DNA of 64,000 nt, taken from positions 25,754-89,753 of the forward strand of contig NZ_JAQTXM010000022.1 in assembly GCF_028688795.1 (NCBI RefSeq), read 5' to 3'. Positions 10,957-19,298 of the stretch are shown here, piece after piece. The translations under genes and the position numbers were made by a program. Below the pieces are notes generated by a model. That model was given only the letters and a program-made list of their open reading frames with translations, did not search any database and was not told the DNA's origin. Each line of letters opens with the position of its first letter. Positions within the stretch are counted from its first letter, which is position 1. The DNA comes from Rhodoferax sp. (GTDB lineage: Bacteria > Pseudomonadota > Gammaproteobacteria > Burkholderiales > Burkholderiaceae_C).

Positions 10957-12097
10957 CCTGAGCTGGATCTTGCTGGGGCTGCCACTGGTGTTCATTCTGG
11001 GATGGGGGGCCTCGCGATTCGATCTGCGGCAAATTCGCCTGGAAAACCATCAGGCGCCTAAAGCGTATTTCAAAGGACTGAATTTTTTGCTCAACGAGCA
11101 GCAAGACCAGGCCATTGATGCCTTCATTGAGGCGGTACAAAACGACCCTGACACCTCGGAACTGCACTTTGCCTTGGGCAACTTGTTTCGTCGCCGTGGC
11201 GAGTACGAGCGGGCCGTGCGTGTGCACCAACACCTGTTATCGCGCGGTGACATCAGCCAGGCCGATCGGCAACGTGCCCAACACGCGTTGGCACTGGACT
11301 ACCTCAAAGCGGGTTTGCTGGACCGGGCCGAAGAAGCCTTGCTCAAACTTGAGGGTACGCCCTTTGAAGCCCAGGCACGACTGGCCTTGCTCGCCAACTA
11401 TGAGCGCAGCCGTGACTGGGCACTGGCCGCGCAGGTTGCAGAAAAATTGGAACGTGCCGGGCAAGGCAACTTCAGCCCCAGGTTAGCCCACTACCTGTGC
11501 GAACAGGCAGCCACCCTTGCCACTCAAGGCGACTTGGACGCCGCCACACAATTGCTACGGCAAGCCATCGTAATGGCACCCGAGGCCGCCCGTGCGCAAA
11601 TGGACCTGGCCCACTTGCTGGACAAGAAAGGCGATGCCGACAAGGCATGGCAAACCCTGTTGGACGCTTTGGGCGCCTCACCTTCTGCCATTCCCTTGAT
11701 TGCGCAGCCCCTGGCTGACCTGGCGCTACGCACCGGACACGTCGAAGAAACCTGCGCGCAACTGCAAGCGCTGTACGCCAGCAACCCGTCGCTGGACGTG
11801 CTGGATGCCATCGTGACGCTTTCCAGCGCAAATGCCAGCACCAGCGCCCGAGACTGGTACGCCCGCCATCTGGAGAAAGAGCCTTCGCTGGTGGCAGCCA
11901 CCAAATGGATTGCCGGCGAAAAGCTGGAGCATGAGCAGTTTCACCCCCAAGTGCAGCGAGCCCTGGACCACGCCACCAAACCCCTGCTGCGTTACCGCTG
12001 TGCCGCCTGCGGCTTTGAAGCCGTGCAACATTTTTGGCAATGTCCCGGCTGTCAAGCCTGGGACAGCTACCCAGCCCGACGAGTGGAAGAGTTATGA
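10946..12097 (+). CDS. lapB: Lipopolysaccharide assembly protein B (TPR plus rubredoxin domain)
   Basis: Membrane-anchored adaptor that, in E. coli, delivers LpxC to FtsH and coordinates LPS synthesis. The chosen ATG at 10946 gives 383 aa, close to the 389 of E. coli LapB. An N-terminal helix (SLSWILLGLPLVFILGW) is followed by tetratricopeptide repeats from about residue 30 to 340 (for example AKAYFKGLNFLLNEQQDQAI-type units). The C-terminal rubredoxin-like metal knuckle is CAACGF and CPGCQAW, two CxxC pairs. The frame is open further upstream, but that would cover lapA and is unlikely. The stop overlaps the rfaE1 start by 4 bp. Confidence 0.95.
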   Translation: MEFSLSWILLGLPLVFILGWGASRFDLRQIRLENHQAPKAYFKGLNFLLNEQQDQAIDAFIEAVQNDPDTSELHFALGNLFRRRGEYERAVRVHQHLLSRGDISQADRQRAQHALALDYLKAGLLDRAEEALLKLEGTPFEAQARLALLANYERSRDWALAAQVAEKLERAGQGNFSPRLAHYLCEQAATLATQGDLDAATQLLRQAIVMAPEAARAQMDLAHLLDKKGDADKAWQTLLDALGASPSAIPLIAQPLADLALRTGHVEETCAQLQALYASNPSLDVLDAIVTLSSANASTSARDWYARHLEKEPSLVAATKWIAGEKLEHEQFHPQVQRALDHATKPLLRYRCAACGFEAVQHFWQCPGCQAWDSYPARRVEEL

Positions 12098-13023
12098 ACA
12101 TTTCAAAAGAGCGCTTGAACCAGGCCCGCGTACTGGTGGTAGGCGATGTGATGTTAGACCGCTACTGGTACGGCGCGGTCGACCGCATCAGCCCGGAAGC
12201 CCCGGTACCCGTGGTGCGCGTCACCCGTGAAGAAGAACGCAACGGCGGTGCCGCCAACGTCGCCTACAACGTGGTCACCCTGGGTGCGCAGGCCTCGCTG
12301 CTGACCGTGGTCGGTGATGACGAGGCCAGCCACAAGCTCGAAGCCTTGATGCTTAACACCGGCGTCCAAACCTATTTTGGCCGTGATGCACAGCTTAAAA
12401 CTACCGTCAAACTGCGTGTGATTGGCCGCCAGCAACAGTTGTTGCGCTTGGATTTCGAAAACACACCGCAAACCGAGGTGCTGGCTTCACAAACGGCCAC
12501 CTTCGCCGAGCTCTTGCCCAGCCACCACGCGGTGCTGTTTTCCGACTACGGCAAAGGCGGCTTGGCGCATGTGAGCGACATGATTACGCGTGCTCAGACC
12601 ACGGGCACACCAATCTTGATCGACCCCAAGGGGTCCGACTATTCACGCTACCAGGGCGCCACGGTCATCACACCCAATCGCACAGAGTTGCAGCAAGTCA
12701 TTGGCGGCTGGCGCGATGAGCCTGACCTGTCAAGCAAAGTTCAAAACCTGCGCGACAACCTGGGCTTGCAAGCTGTGCTGCTGACCCGCAGCGAAGAAGG
12801 CATGACGCTGTTTGACGCACAAGGCCAGTTGCATGTGAGTGCGCAAGCCCGCGAGGTGTTTGACGTGACCGGCGCTGGCGACACCGTGATCGCCACCATG
12901 GCCGCTTTGGTGGCTGCGGGTGCTTCCATGCGTGAGGCCCTGCCGCTGGCCAACCGGGCGGGTGGCCTGGTGGTGGGAAAATTTGGCACTGCAACCGTTT
13001 CTTTTGAGGAGTTATTTACATGA
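12094..13023 (+). CDS. rfaE1: D-glycero-beta-D-manno-heptose-7-phosphate kinase
   Basis: PfkB/ribokinase-family kinase that phosphorylates C1 of heptose 7-phosphate on the way to ADP-heptose for the LPS inner core. The ATG at 12094 gives 309 aa. Motifs: [13 protein letters not shown] at the N-terminus, the [12 protein letters not shown] glycine-rich block, and the anion-hole motif DVTGAGDTV with the catalytic Asp near the C-terminus. It lacks the nucleotidyltransferase half found in bifunctional E. coli HldE, so a separate rfaE2 is expected elsewhere in the genome. It is coupled by 4-bp overlaps to lapB upstream and hldD downstream. Confidence 0.95.
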   Translation: MNISKERLNQARVLVVGDVMLDRYWYGAVDRISPEAPVPVVRVTREEERNGGAANVAYNVVTLGAQASLLTVVGDDEASHKLEALMLNTGVQTYFGRDAQLKTTVKLRVIGRQQQLLRLDFENTPQTEVLASQTATFAELLPSHHAVLFSDYGKGGLAHVSDMITRAQTTGTPILIDPKGSDYSRYQGATVITPNRTELQQVIGGWRDEPDLSSKVQNLRDNLGLQAVLLTRSEEGMTLFDAQGQLHVSAQAREVFDVTGAGDTVIATMAALVAAGASMREALPLANRAGGLVVGKFGTATVSFEELFT

Positions 13024-14039
13024 CACGCATCGTCGTCACCGGCGCTGCCGGCTTTATTGGTTCTAACCTCATCAAAGGCCTTAATGCACGCGGCCTGACC
13101 GACATCATCGCGGTGGATGACCTCACCCAGGGCGACAAGTTTCTCAACTTGGCTGACCTGCAAATTGCCGACTATGTCGATGCCGATGTGTTTTACGACG
13201 CCTACACCGATGGGGCCTACGGTCAGGTCGAGGCCGTTTTTCATGAAGGTGCGTGCAGCGACACCATGGAAATGAACGGCAAATACATGATGCAAAACAA
13301 CTTTGCCACCTCGGTTCAGTTGTATCAAACCTGCCAGAAGCGCGGTGCGCGCCTGCTCTACGCGTCCAGCGCGGCCACCTATGGCGGCTCTGATACTTTC
13401 CGCGAAGACCCCGCGTTTGAGCACCCGCTCAACGTCTACGGCTACTCCAAGCTGCTGTTTGACCAGCGCATGCGCCGCGAATGTGGCAACGAGTTTCAGC
13501 GAGCCTTTGCCGGCAAAACCATGCAGGTGGTGGGTTTCAGATACTTTAACGTCTATGGCCCACGTGAGCAGCACAAGGGCCGCATGGCCAGTGTGGCGTT
13601 TCACCAGTTCAACCAGTTCAGGGCCGAGGGCAAGGTCAAGCTGTTTGGCGAATACGGTGGCTATGCCCCAGGCGCCCAAATGCGCGACTTTGTCTTTATT
13701 GACGACGTGGTGGCGGTCAACCTGTGGTTTTTTGACCACCCCGGAATTTCCGGCATTTTCAACCTCGGCAGTGGCCGCGCCCAGCCTTTCAATGACGTGG
13801 CCAGTTCGGTGGTCAATGCCATGCGCCAGATCAGCGGACAGAGCGCTTTGACACTTGAAGAGTTAAGCGCTCAAGGACTGCTTGAGTATGTGCCCTTCCC
13901 CGACGCCTTGCGCGGCAAGTACCAGTGTTATACCCAAGCCGATTTGACGGCCCTGCGTGCCACCGGTTGCAAACACGCCTTTGCGGACGTACAAACGGGC
14001 GTGGCCAGCTATATCGCGTCGTTGATGCAACAGGCCTGA
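13020..14039 (+). CDS. hldD: ADP-L-glycero-D-manno-heptose 6-epimerase
   Basis: Short-chain dehydrogenase-type epimerase making the last ADP-heptose intermediate for LPS core. The 339-aa protein begins with the Rossmann motif [12 protein letters not shown] and has the signature [18 protein letters not shown], a catalytic YGYSK (YxxxK), and [18 protein letters not shown]. It starts inside the last codon of rfaE1. No terminator was found immediately after it; the next gene begins 140 bases on. Confidence 0.97.
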   Translation: MTRIVVTGAAGFIGSNLIKGLNARGLTDIIAVDDLTQGDKFLNLADLQIADYVDADVFYDAYTDGAYGQVEAVFHEGACSDTMEMNGKYMMQNNFATSVQLYQTCQKRGARLLYASSAATYGGSDTFREDPAFEHPLNVYGYSKLLFDQRMRRECGNEFQRAFAGKTMQVVGFRYFNVYGPREQHKGRMASVAFHQFNQFRAEGKVKLFGEYGGYAPGAQMRDFVFIDDVVAVNLWFFDHPGISGIFNLGSGRAQPFNDVASSVVNAMRQISGQSALTLEELSAQGLLEYVPFPDALRGKYQCYTQADLTALRATGCKHAFADVQTGVASYIASLMQQA

Positions 14040-14179
14040 GTCCGCTTTGGGTGACAAAGTTGTCTGTTTTTCACCCCCTTGTCAACCTGCTGCGCCTTAC
14101 ACTCGTTAAGTTGCTGGCAGATGCACAAGCATTCGGCCACACACAACCCCTTATCTTTCAAACCCCCTGGAGTTCATTC

Positions 14180-14587
14180 ATGTTGAAGAAAATTTTGGCC
14201 ATCGTGGCCATGCTGTATGCCGCTGCTTGTTTTGCCGCCGTGGATGTCAACAAGGCAAGCGCCGCTGAGCTCGACAGCATCAAAGGCATTGGCCCCGGCA
14301 TTTCCACCAAGATTCTTGATGAACGCAAAAAGGGTACTTTCAAGGACTGGAACGATCTGGTTGAACGCGTCAAAGGCGTGGGCGAAGGCAACGCCGCCAA
14401 GTTTTCAGCGGAAGGCATGACCATTAATGGCGAAGCCTTCAAGGGTGTGGCGCCAGCCGCCAAGAAGGCCGACGCAAAAGTAGTTAAAGCTGAAGCCGAC
14501 AAAAAGGCCAAGGAAGAAAAAGCCGCTGCCAAGGCGCCAGCAAAAGCTGAGGCAGCCAAACCAGCCGCCAGCGCCGCCAAAAAATAA
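14180..14587 (+). CDS. Exported helix-hairpin-helix (ComEA-like) protein with Lys/Ala tail
   Basis: The ATG at 14180 gives 135 aa. Residues 1-19 (MLKKILAIVAMLYAAACFA) form a signal peptide. Residues ~20-80 hold a double helix-hairpin-helix DNA-binding fold as in ComEA: VDVNKASAAELDSIKGIGP and ERVKGVGEGNAAKF. The last 45 residues are almost only Lys, Ala, Glu and Pro, which looks flexible and strongly basic. ComEA-type proteins bind incoming DNA in the periplasm during natural transformation, but many short family members in this group have no proven role. It stands alone between hldD and crcB with its own terminator. Confidence 0.8.
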   Translation: MLKKILAIVAMLYAAACFAAVDVNKASAAELDSIKGIGPGISTKILDERKKGTFKDWNDLVERVKGVGEGNAAKFSAEGMTINGEAFKGVAPAAKKADAKVVKAEADKKAKEEKAAAKAPAKAEAAKPAASAAKK

Positions 14588-14607
14588 GCCACACGTTGAG
14601 TGACTTA

Positions 14608-14631
14608 AAGGCCCGCTTCGGCGGGCTTTTT
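14608..14631 (+). terminator. Rho-independent terminator after the ComEA-like gene
   Basis: GCCCGC, a TTCG tetraloop and GCGGGC are followed by TTTTT. Confidence 0.88.
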
Positions 14632-14669
14632 CATGTGCGCCCGACCCACCTCAGTATGATGCGGTCCTT

Positions 14670-15053
14670 ATGATGTCTGTCCTTGCCATTTGTCTCGGTG
14701 CCTGTGTCGGAGCGCTGGCGCGCTGGGGTTTGGGCTTGTGGCTCAACCCAGGCGCGGTGATTCCGCTGGGCACCCTCGCCGCCAACTTGGTTGGTGGCTA
14801 TTTGGTTGGTATTGCGGTGGCCATTTTTCAGGCCATGCCACATTTGGATCCGGCCTGGCGACTGGCCATCATCACCGGCTTCTTGGGTGCCCTCACCACG
14901 TTTTCAAGCTTTTCAGCAGAGGTGGTGGGGCTGTTGGGGCAACAGCGGTACCTGCTGGCTTTTGGCACCGCTGCCGCGCACTTGTTTGGCTCTCTGCTAC
15001 TGACCGTGGCAGGCATCAAGACTGCTACTTATTTTATAGCTTATAACACTTGA
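14670..15053 (+). CDS. crcB: Fluoride exporter CrcB/Fluc
   Basis: Small membrane channel that expels fluoride and works as a dual-topology dimer. The 127-aa protein has four predicted helices and the family signatures [27 protein letters not shown] and [17 protein letters not shown]. The start could be either of two consecutive ATG codons (14670, 14673). No fluoride riboswitch is apparent in the 38-bp leader. The last nine residues (about TATYFIAYN) and the stop are encoded by the first part of a dispersed palindromic repeat, so the natural C-terminus seems to have been replaced or extended by the element. Confidence 0.93.
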   Translation: MMSVLAICLGACVGALARWGLGLWLNPGAVIPLGTLAANLVGGYLVGIAVAIFQAMPHLDPAWRLAIITGFLGALTTFSSFSAEVVGLLGQQRYLLAFGTAAAHLFGSLLLTVAGIKTATYFIAYNT

Positions 15054-15088
15054 TTAACAAGGGATACAGGCTGGATTACTATAAATTT
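15025..15088 (+). repeat. Dispersed palindromic repeat, copy 3 (3' end of crcB)
   Basis: CTACTTATTTTATAGCTT is followed by AACAAGGGATACAGGCTGG and an AT-rich end, ACTATAAATTTAA. It overlaps the last nine codons and stop of crcB and reaches the stop of the convergent 99-aa gene. Confidence 0.7.
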
Positions 15089-15386
15089 AACCGCCGCCAC
15101 GCTGCATGTACAAATCAAAACGCGTCATGAACGCGTGACGCGCAAGGTCTTCAACGCCAGCAAAGCGAAAGCTCACCAGCAAGCGCGGCAGGCTCACCAG
15201 ACCAATCACCCGTGGCTCACCCACCTGCCATTTCAGGCCCAATGCACCGTCGCCAAGGCGCACACCGGCTGTGCCTGGTTGCAGTTTCCAGTGCAGGTCT
15301 CCCACGGCTGCGGGCAGCCAACGCAACCAATCTGCCTCGGTGCAGGACATATCGCGCTCGAACCGTTCCGGATAAAAAGACTGCAT
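15087..15386 (-). CDS. Unknown 99-aa protein, last gene of the aldehyde oxidoreductase operon
   Basis: I do not recognise a characterised family. The protein starts MQSFYPERFERDMSCTEADW and is soluble and mixed alpha/beta in character. It has the aromatic block WLRWLPAAVGDLHWKLQPG and the basic stretch LVSLPRLLVSFRFAG. It lies on the same strand as aorA-aorB-aorC and the MoaD-like gene, 58 bases after the latter, with a palindromic repeat filling the gap. The position suggests a role in cofactor insertion or maturation of the tungsten enzyme, but that is only guilt by association. The stop lies at the end of the crcB-side repeat. Confidence 0.7.
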   Translation of the reverse strand: MQSFYPERFERDMSCTEADWLRWLPAAVGDLHWKLQPGTAGVRLGDGALGLKWQVGEPRVIGLVSLPRLLVSFRFAGVEDLARHAFMTRFDLYMQRGGG

Positions 15387-15444
15387 ATTTGATAGCTACT
15401 AACGCATATTTTACTTGGTATAGAGGCCAATTTGATATATAAAA
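15384..15444 (+). repeat. Dispersed palindromic repeat, copy 4 (inside the aor operon)
   Basis: GATAGCTACTAACGCATATT is followed by TAGAGGCCAATTTGATATA. It fills the whole gap between the MoaD-like gene and the 99-aa gene and touches the latter's start codon. Confidence 0.82.
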
Positions 15445-15699
15445 TCAGCCGCCAGCAATGGGCGGCCAAATGGCCAGCACGTCGCCTTCAGCCAGTGTCC
15501 GGGTCACACGCTGGTCTGGGGCCACGTAGGTGCCATTGACCAGCACCAGGTGCACCAATTTTTCAGGCAAACGGTGCTGCGCCACCAGTTGCCCAATGCT
15601 TGTGTCTGGCGCAATGTCAAGCTCCACCAGATTGGTGTACTTGGCCTCTGGCGGCAGGTAGTCGGTCAAAGAAGCGAACAGTTTCAGGGTGATCTTCAT
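15445..15699 (-). CDS. aorD: MoaD/ThiS-family sulfur carrier linked to aldehyde oxidoreductase
   Basis: Ubiquitin-like small protein. With the ATG at 15699 it is 84 aa; a TTG at 15723 would add eight residues. It has MKITLKLFASLTDYLPPEA at the N-terminus and ends WPPIAGG, the C-terminal Gly-Gly that is adenylated and thiocarboxylated in MoaD/ThiS proteins. MoaD supplies the dithiolene sulfurs of molybdopterin, so a dedicated copy here probably serves the bis-pterin tungsten cofactor of AorB. MoaD-like genes accompany tungsten aldehyde oxidoreductases in several bacteria, including Aromatoleum; the symbol follows that usage loosely. Confidence 0.85.
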   Translation of the reverse strand: MKITLKLFASLTDYLPPEAKYTNLVELDIAPDTSIGQLVAQHRLPEKLVHLVLVNGTYVAPDQRVTRTLAEGDVLAIWPPIAGG

Positions 15700-15816
15700 G
15701 GTCGGCTTAATGGTTTTTTTCAAGGATGCTTGCCGTGTGGCTGTTGACTAGTCGGTGATGTGACGACGCAGCAAGACCGTTGCGACTTGTCACGCCGACC
15801 TTGTTCACCCATCACT

Positions 15817-17190
15817 TTAGCGCCGGCGCTCGTCTTGTGCGCCCGACCAGTCGCCTTGCCCTTGTGCACTGGCCAAGTAGGCTTCCATTAGCAGCGTCGG
15901 GTCTTTTTTCAAGGTGTCGGCCCACTCGCCAAGTTTGATCTGGCCTTCCACCAGCCCACGCATCACGCCCACATGGGCAGTCCAACCCACCGAGTTGCAC
16001 CCCACCAGCACATCGTCCTTGAACTGCAGGCTCAAGTGGCGGCCAGCGGCCTTGTCTGTCAGCTCCACATGCGCGCCACCGGGCACGCCTTGCCAGTCAC
16101 CAAAACTGGCCGAGATCAACCCTAGGGTGTCGAGCACGTTGATTTGCGTCACGCCTTTGAGCTCGGTGGTGGGTGGCAAGCCCTTCGAATAAGCCACCAT
16201 GTTGGCCGCCGCCACACGGGCTTGCTCTGCCGCATTGGGCTGGATCGCGCTGACAATCATCTTGCCAGACACTTTATCGAGGGCTTCCGCGCAATCACCG
16301 GCGGCATACACGCCTGGCACGTTGGTTTGCATGTGCTCATCGGTCAGCACCCCAAGCAGGCAGGTGATGCCTGAATGCTCCAAGTAGCCAATGGCCGGGC
16401 GCACACCGGCGGCGCTGATGACCAGATCGGCCTGCATGGTGGTGCCATTGGAGAGCTTGACATTCAACACTGGCGCAGATGCGGCCGCATCAGATGAGCC
16501 AATACCAATCGTGCTGGCAATTTTTTCCAGCAGGCTGGGTTCGGCAGCGGCTTGCGGCGCAATCGACTCCACACGCGTGCTGGTGAACACTTCCACACCT
16601 TTGGCATCCACCCAGTCGCGGATCATGCCGCCGGCAGTGGGGCCCATCATCCGCGGCACCATGCGGTCACCCATTTCGACCACACTCAATTTCACGCCAC
16701 GGGCGGCCAGCGCTTCCATGATGATGCAGCCGATGAAGCCGGCACCCAGTTGCAGCACGCGGGCACCTGGCTTGGCCAGCTTCATGATGGCGCGGGCATC
16801 CGCCAGGGTCCAGCAGGTGTGCACGCCGGATGACTTGATGCCGGGAATGGGCGGACTCACCGGGTGCGAACCAGTGGCCACCAGCAAAGTGTCATAAGCC
16901 AGGGTTTCACCATTCTCAAGCACCACTGTTTTGATAGCAGCCTGCACAGATTTCACCCGGTTTTGAACCAGTTTGATTTTCAAATCAGCAAAATGGCTGG
17001 GGCTTTTGCGCAGGTAGGTGCCCGACTCGTCAATGTTGCCCATCAACAAGTAGGGAATGGCCATGCGCGAATAAGACGGCTCGGGCTCGTCACCAATGAG
17101 GGTGATGCTGTCCAGCGGGGCCTGTTTGCGGATGGTTTCAGCGGCAATGACACCGGCCGGGCCGGCGCCAAGGATGACGTGGTGGGTCAT
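15817..17190 (-). CDS. aorC: FAD subunit of aldehyde oxidoreductase (NAD-linking oxidoreductase)
   Basis: A 457-aa pyridine nucleotide-disulfide oxidoreductase-like flavoprotein. The first FAD Rossmann motif is VILGAGPAGVIAAETI at residue 5, and a second GxGxxG, VLQLGAGFIGCIIMEAL at about 145-160, should bind NAD(P)H. TLLVATGSHPV and the late GVYAAGDCAEALD are the usual FAD contacts. There is no redox CxxxxC pair, so it is of the NirB/rubredoxin-reductase type. By analogy with the AorABC enzyme of Aromatoleum it lets the tungsten enzyme reduce NAD. It is preceded by a terminator-like hairpin and ribosome site, so its level may be tuned separately from aorA-aorB. Confidence 0.9.
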   Translation of the reverse strand: MTHHVILGAGPAGVIAAETIRKQAPLDSITLIGDEPEPSYSRMAIPYLLMGNIDESGTYLRKSPSHFADLKIKLVQNRVKSVQAAIKTVVLENGETLAYDTLLVATGSHPVSPPIPGIKSSGVHTCWTLADARAIMKLAKPGARVLQLGAGFIGCIIMEALAARGVKLSVVEMGDRMVPRMMGPTAGGMIRDWVDAKGVEVFTSTRVESIAPQAAAEPSLLEKIASTIGIGSSDAAASAPVLNVKLSNGTTMQADLVISAAGVRPAIGYLEHSGITCLLGVLTDEHMQTNVPGVYAAGDCAEALDKVSGKMIVSAIQPNAAEQARVAAANMVAYSKGLPPTTELKGVTQINVLDTLGLISASFGDWQGVPGGAHVELTDKAAGRHLSLQFKDDVLVGCNSVGWTAHVGVMRGLVEGQIKLGEWADTLKKDPTLLMEAYLASAQGQGDWSGAQDERRR

Positions 17191-17200
17191 GGTTGTTTCT

Positions 17201-17230
17201 CCAGAAAAAAGCGGTCGCTAAAGACCGCTT
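17201..17230 (-). terminator. Terminator-like hairpin just upstream of aorC
   Basis: Read on the - strand, AAGCGGTC (17230-17223) and GACCGCTT (17216-17209) form an 8-bp stem with a 6-base loop and run into a T tract. The aorC ribosome site (GGAG) follows about 10 bases before the ATG. It would reduce read-through from aorB into aorC. Confidence 0.65.
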
Positions 17231-17294
17231 GTTTGTTGCTAGTGACTGAGCGTCCACACAATTCGGTGCTGAACACGTTGGGGTCCGGTTTATT

Positions 17295-17335
17295 GGGGTC
17301 TGAGCACGCTTCGTTCTCTGCGGTGATCCGACCCC
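17295..17335. repeat. REP-like imperfect palindrome in the aorB-aorC gap
   Basis: It begins GGGGTCTGAGCACGC and ends GATCCGACCCC, so the outer arms pair. An outer pair GGTTTATTGG (17287-17296) and CCAATAAACC (17353-17362) encloses it. A closely similar element, starting GGGGTCAGAGCACG, lies in the aorA-aorB gap. Confidence 0.65.
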
Positions 17336-17375
17336 TGGACTTGGGGTTTTGCCAATAAACCTGCGCTGCTTAGCT

Positions 17376-19229
17376 CTACAGGCTCAGGCGTTCTTTGGTG
17401 GCTGCTGTTGGGCGGCCTTCAGAATCCCAGCCACGGGCTTCGTAGTACAGCGGCAGCATCGTGGCCAACTCGTTGAACTTGCCCTTGGCCGGGCCGGTTT
17501 TGCAAGCTTCAGCCGCTGTGGTCAGGCGCGCGGGCAGGCTGTCATCGGCCTTGGTAAAACCAGCACGGTTGTTGAACTCACGCTCCATGTTCCAGATGCG
17601 TTCGCCAATTTTGGCCAACTCTTCAATGGTGTACTGGTCACCACAAGCGGCTGAAATTTGCGGCGCCAGGTCTTGCAGACCCCAGGCAAAGGTGGTGAAG
17701 ATGCACAGGCCAGATGAGTCAAACGCCGCCGTGGCGTCCTGGAATGCTTTGACCAACTCAGGTTTACCTTGCGATTCAAGCGGATCGGTCTTGACCGGGA
17801 TGCCCAGAATCTCGGAGGCAATGGTGTAGCCGCGCAGGTGGCAGCCACCACGGTTTGACGTGGCATAGGCCAGGCCAATACCCTGGATGGCGCGCCCGTC
17901 ATAGGCCGGGAATTCCTGACCCTTGCTGCTCATGCTGAGTTCCGGGTGACCATATTTGGCGGTCAGGCGTTTCGAGCCCTGCCCAATTTCCTTGCCAAAA
18001 CCACGGCCATTGACGGTTTCTTCAGCCAAAAACGCCAGTGCATGAGCCGAGCCAAACGGCGCTTCAATACCGATCTGCTCTTTGGTCAACACGCCCATAC
18101 CGAAAAGCTCCATCACCGCGCCCACCGTGGCACCAAAGCTGATGGGGTCAATGCCTTCTTCGTTGCACAGCAGGTTGGCGTACTGCAGGCATTCCAGGTC
18201 ATTCACACCGTTGGCGGCACCCAGCGCCCAGGCGGCTTCGTATTCCAGGCCACCGTTGGCACCACGGTATTGCGGCTTGTTTTCGATGGTGAAGTGGCCT
18301 TCGTCCATCTTGCTGATGCGCCCACACGCAATGGTGCAGCCAAAACAGGCCTGGTTGGTCACCAGGTGCTTTTTGCCGTCGGTCTTGCGTGGCGTGGCCA
18401 TGGCTTCAGCGCCAATGTCTTTGGCCCCTTCAAACTGGTTGTCCTGGTGATTGCGGGTAGGTAGGCCACCCACTTCGTTGATCACGCTCATCAGCACTTG
18501 CGTGCCCATGGCAGGCAAACCGGTACCGGTGACACCGTTGTCGGCCAGCACTTTTTTGGCGGCTTTGGTGGCTGCCATGAAAGCTTTCGGGTCTTTGATG
18601 TTGCCCACGCCTTTGGTGCCGCGCACCGCAATGGCCTTGAGGTTTTTACTGCCCATGACAGCGCCTACGCCAGAGCGGCCAGCGGCACGGTGCAGGTCAT
18701 TCACCACTGCGGCAAACAGCACACCGTTTTCACCGGCCTTGCCGATGCTTGACACGCGGGTCAGCGGGTCTTGCAGACCCTTCTTGATGATCTCTTCGGT
18801 TTCCCAGACGCTTTTGCCCCACAAATGAGCTGCATCACGCAGTTCAGCCAGGTCGTCATTGACATAGAGGTAGACCGGCTTGGCCGATTTACCTTCAAAA
18901 ATAACCATGTCCCAGCCCGCCATCTTGAACTCGGCACCCCAGTAGCCGCCCGAGTTCGAGCAGGCAATGGCGCCGGTGAGCGGGCCTTTGGTGATGACGG
19001 TGTAGCGGCCACCGGTGGAGGCCATGGTGCCTGTCAGCGGGCCGGTGGCCCAAATGATTTTGTTGTCGGCAGACAAGGGATCTACTGTGGCGTCGACTTC
19101 TTCGACCAGGTACTTGGTACCCAGGCCACGCGAGCCAATGTAGGCTTGCGCCCAGTCCATATTGAGGGGTTCAGACTTGACGGTACCGGCGGTCAAGTTA
19201 ACGCGGAGGATTTTTCCAGCCCATGACAT
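17376..19229 (-). CDS. aorB: Tungsten-type aldehyde:acceptor oxidoreductase, catalytic subunit
   Basis: Oxidises aldehydes to carboxylic acids at a tungsten (or possibly molybdenum) bis-pterin site. The 617-aa length is that of the AOR family. The N-terminal domain carries WAGKILRVNLTAGTV and the pterin-binding stretch HRAAGRSGVGAVMGSKNLKA. The [4Fe-4S] ligands appear as C295, C298 and C302 in CFGCTIAC plus C509 in SGLCIF, matching the C288/C291/C295/C494 pattern of Pyrococcus furiosus AOR. H464 (GGCHLRG) is in place for the active-site histidine. The start follows a GGAG ribosome site. Flanked by aorA and aorC, it matches the AorABC type known from Aromatoleum. Metal and substrate are inferred from family and from the nearby tup genes. 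Confidence 0.95.
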   Translation of the reverse strand: MSWAGKILRVNLTAGTVKSEPLNMDWAQAYIGSRGLGTKYLVEEVDATVDPLSADNKIIWATGPLTGTMASTGGRYTVITKGPLTGAIACSNSGGYWGAEFKMAGWDMVIFEGKSAKPVYLYVNDDLAELRDAAHLWGKSVWETEEIIKKGLQDPLTRVSSIGKAGENGVLFAAVVNDLHRAAGRSGVGAVMGSKNLKAIAVRGTKGVGNIKDPKAFMAATKAAKKVLADNGVTGTGLPAMGTQVLMSVINEVGGLPTRNHQDNQFEGAKDIGAEAMATPRKTDGKKHLVTNQACFGCTIACGRISKMDEGHFTIENKPQYRGANGGLEYEAAWALGAANGVNDLECLQYANLLCNEEGIDPISFGATVGAVMELFGMGVLTKEQIGIEAPFGSAHALAFLAEETVNGRGFGKEIGQGSKRLTAKYGHPELSMSSKGQEFPAYDGRAIQGIGLAYATSNRGGCHLRGYTIASEILGIPVKTDPLESQGKPELVKAFQDATAAFDSSGLCIFTTFAWGLQDLAPQISAACGDQYTIEELAKIGERIWNMEREFNNRAGFTKADDSLPARLTTAAEACKTGPAKGKFNELATMLPLYYEARGWDSEGRPTAATKERLSL

Positions 19230-19250
19230 GATTGTTTCTCCTAAAGTGTC

Positions 19251-19288
19251 GGGGTCAGAGCACGTTTGCTGCGCAAAGTGGTCTGACC
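19251..19288. repeat. REP-like palindrome in the aorA-aorB gap
   Basis: GGTCAGAGCACGTTTGC pairs with GCAAAGTGGTCTGACC around a short GC-rich turn. It is a close relative of the element at 17295-17335. Both lie in intergenic gaps of the same operon. Confidence 0.7.
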
Positions 19289-19298
19289 TACAAAATTT

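Noticed and set aside
14635..14669. Fluoride riboswitch before crcB
   Set aside because: Only about 38 bases separate the terminator from the start, and the conserved fluoride-aptamer core was not seen.
16920..16990. Possible extra palindromic repeat inside aorC
   Set aside because: Only a GATAGCAGCCTGCAC-like stretch matches; the right arm is absent and the codons fit a normal flavoprotein.
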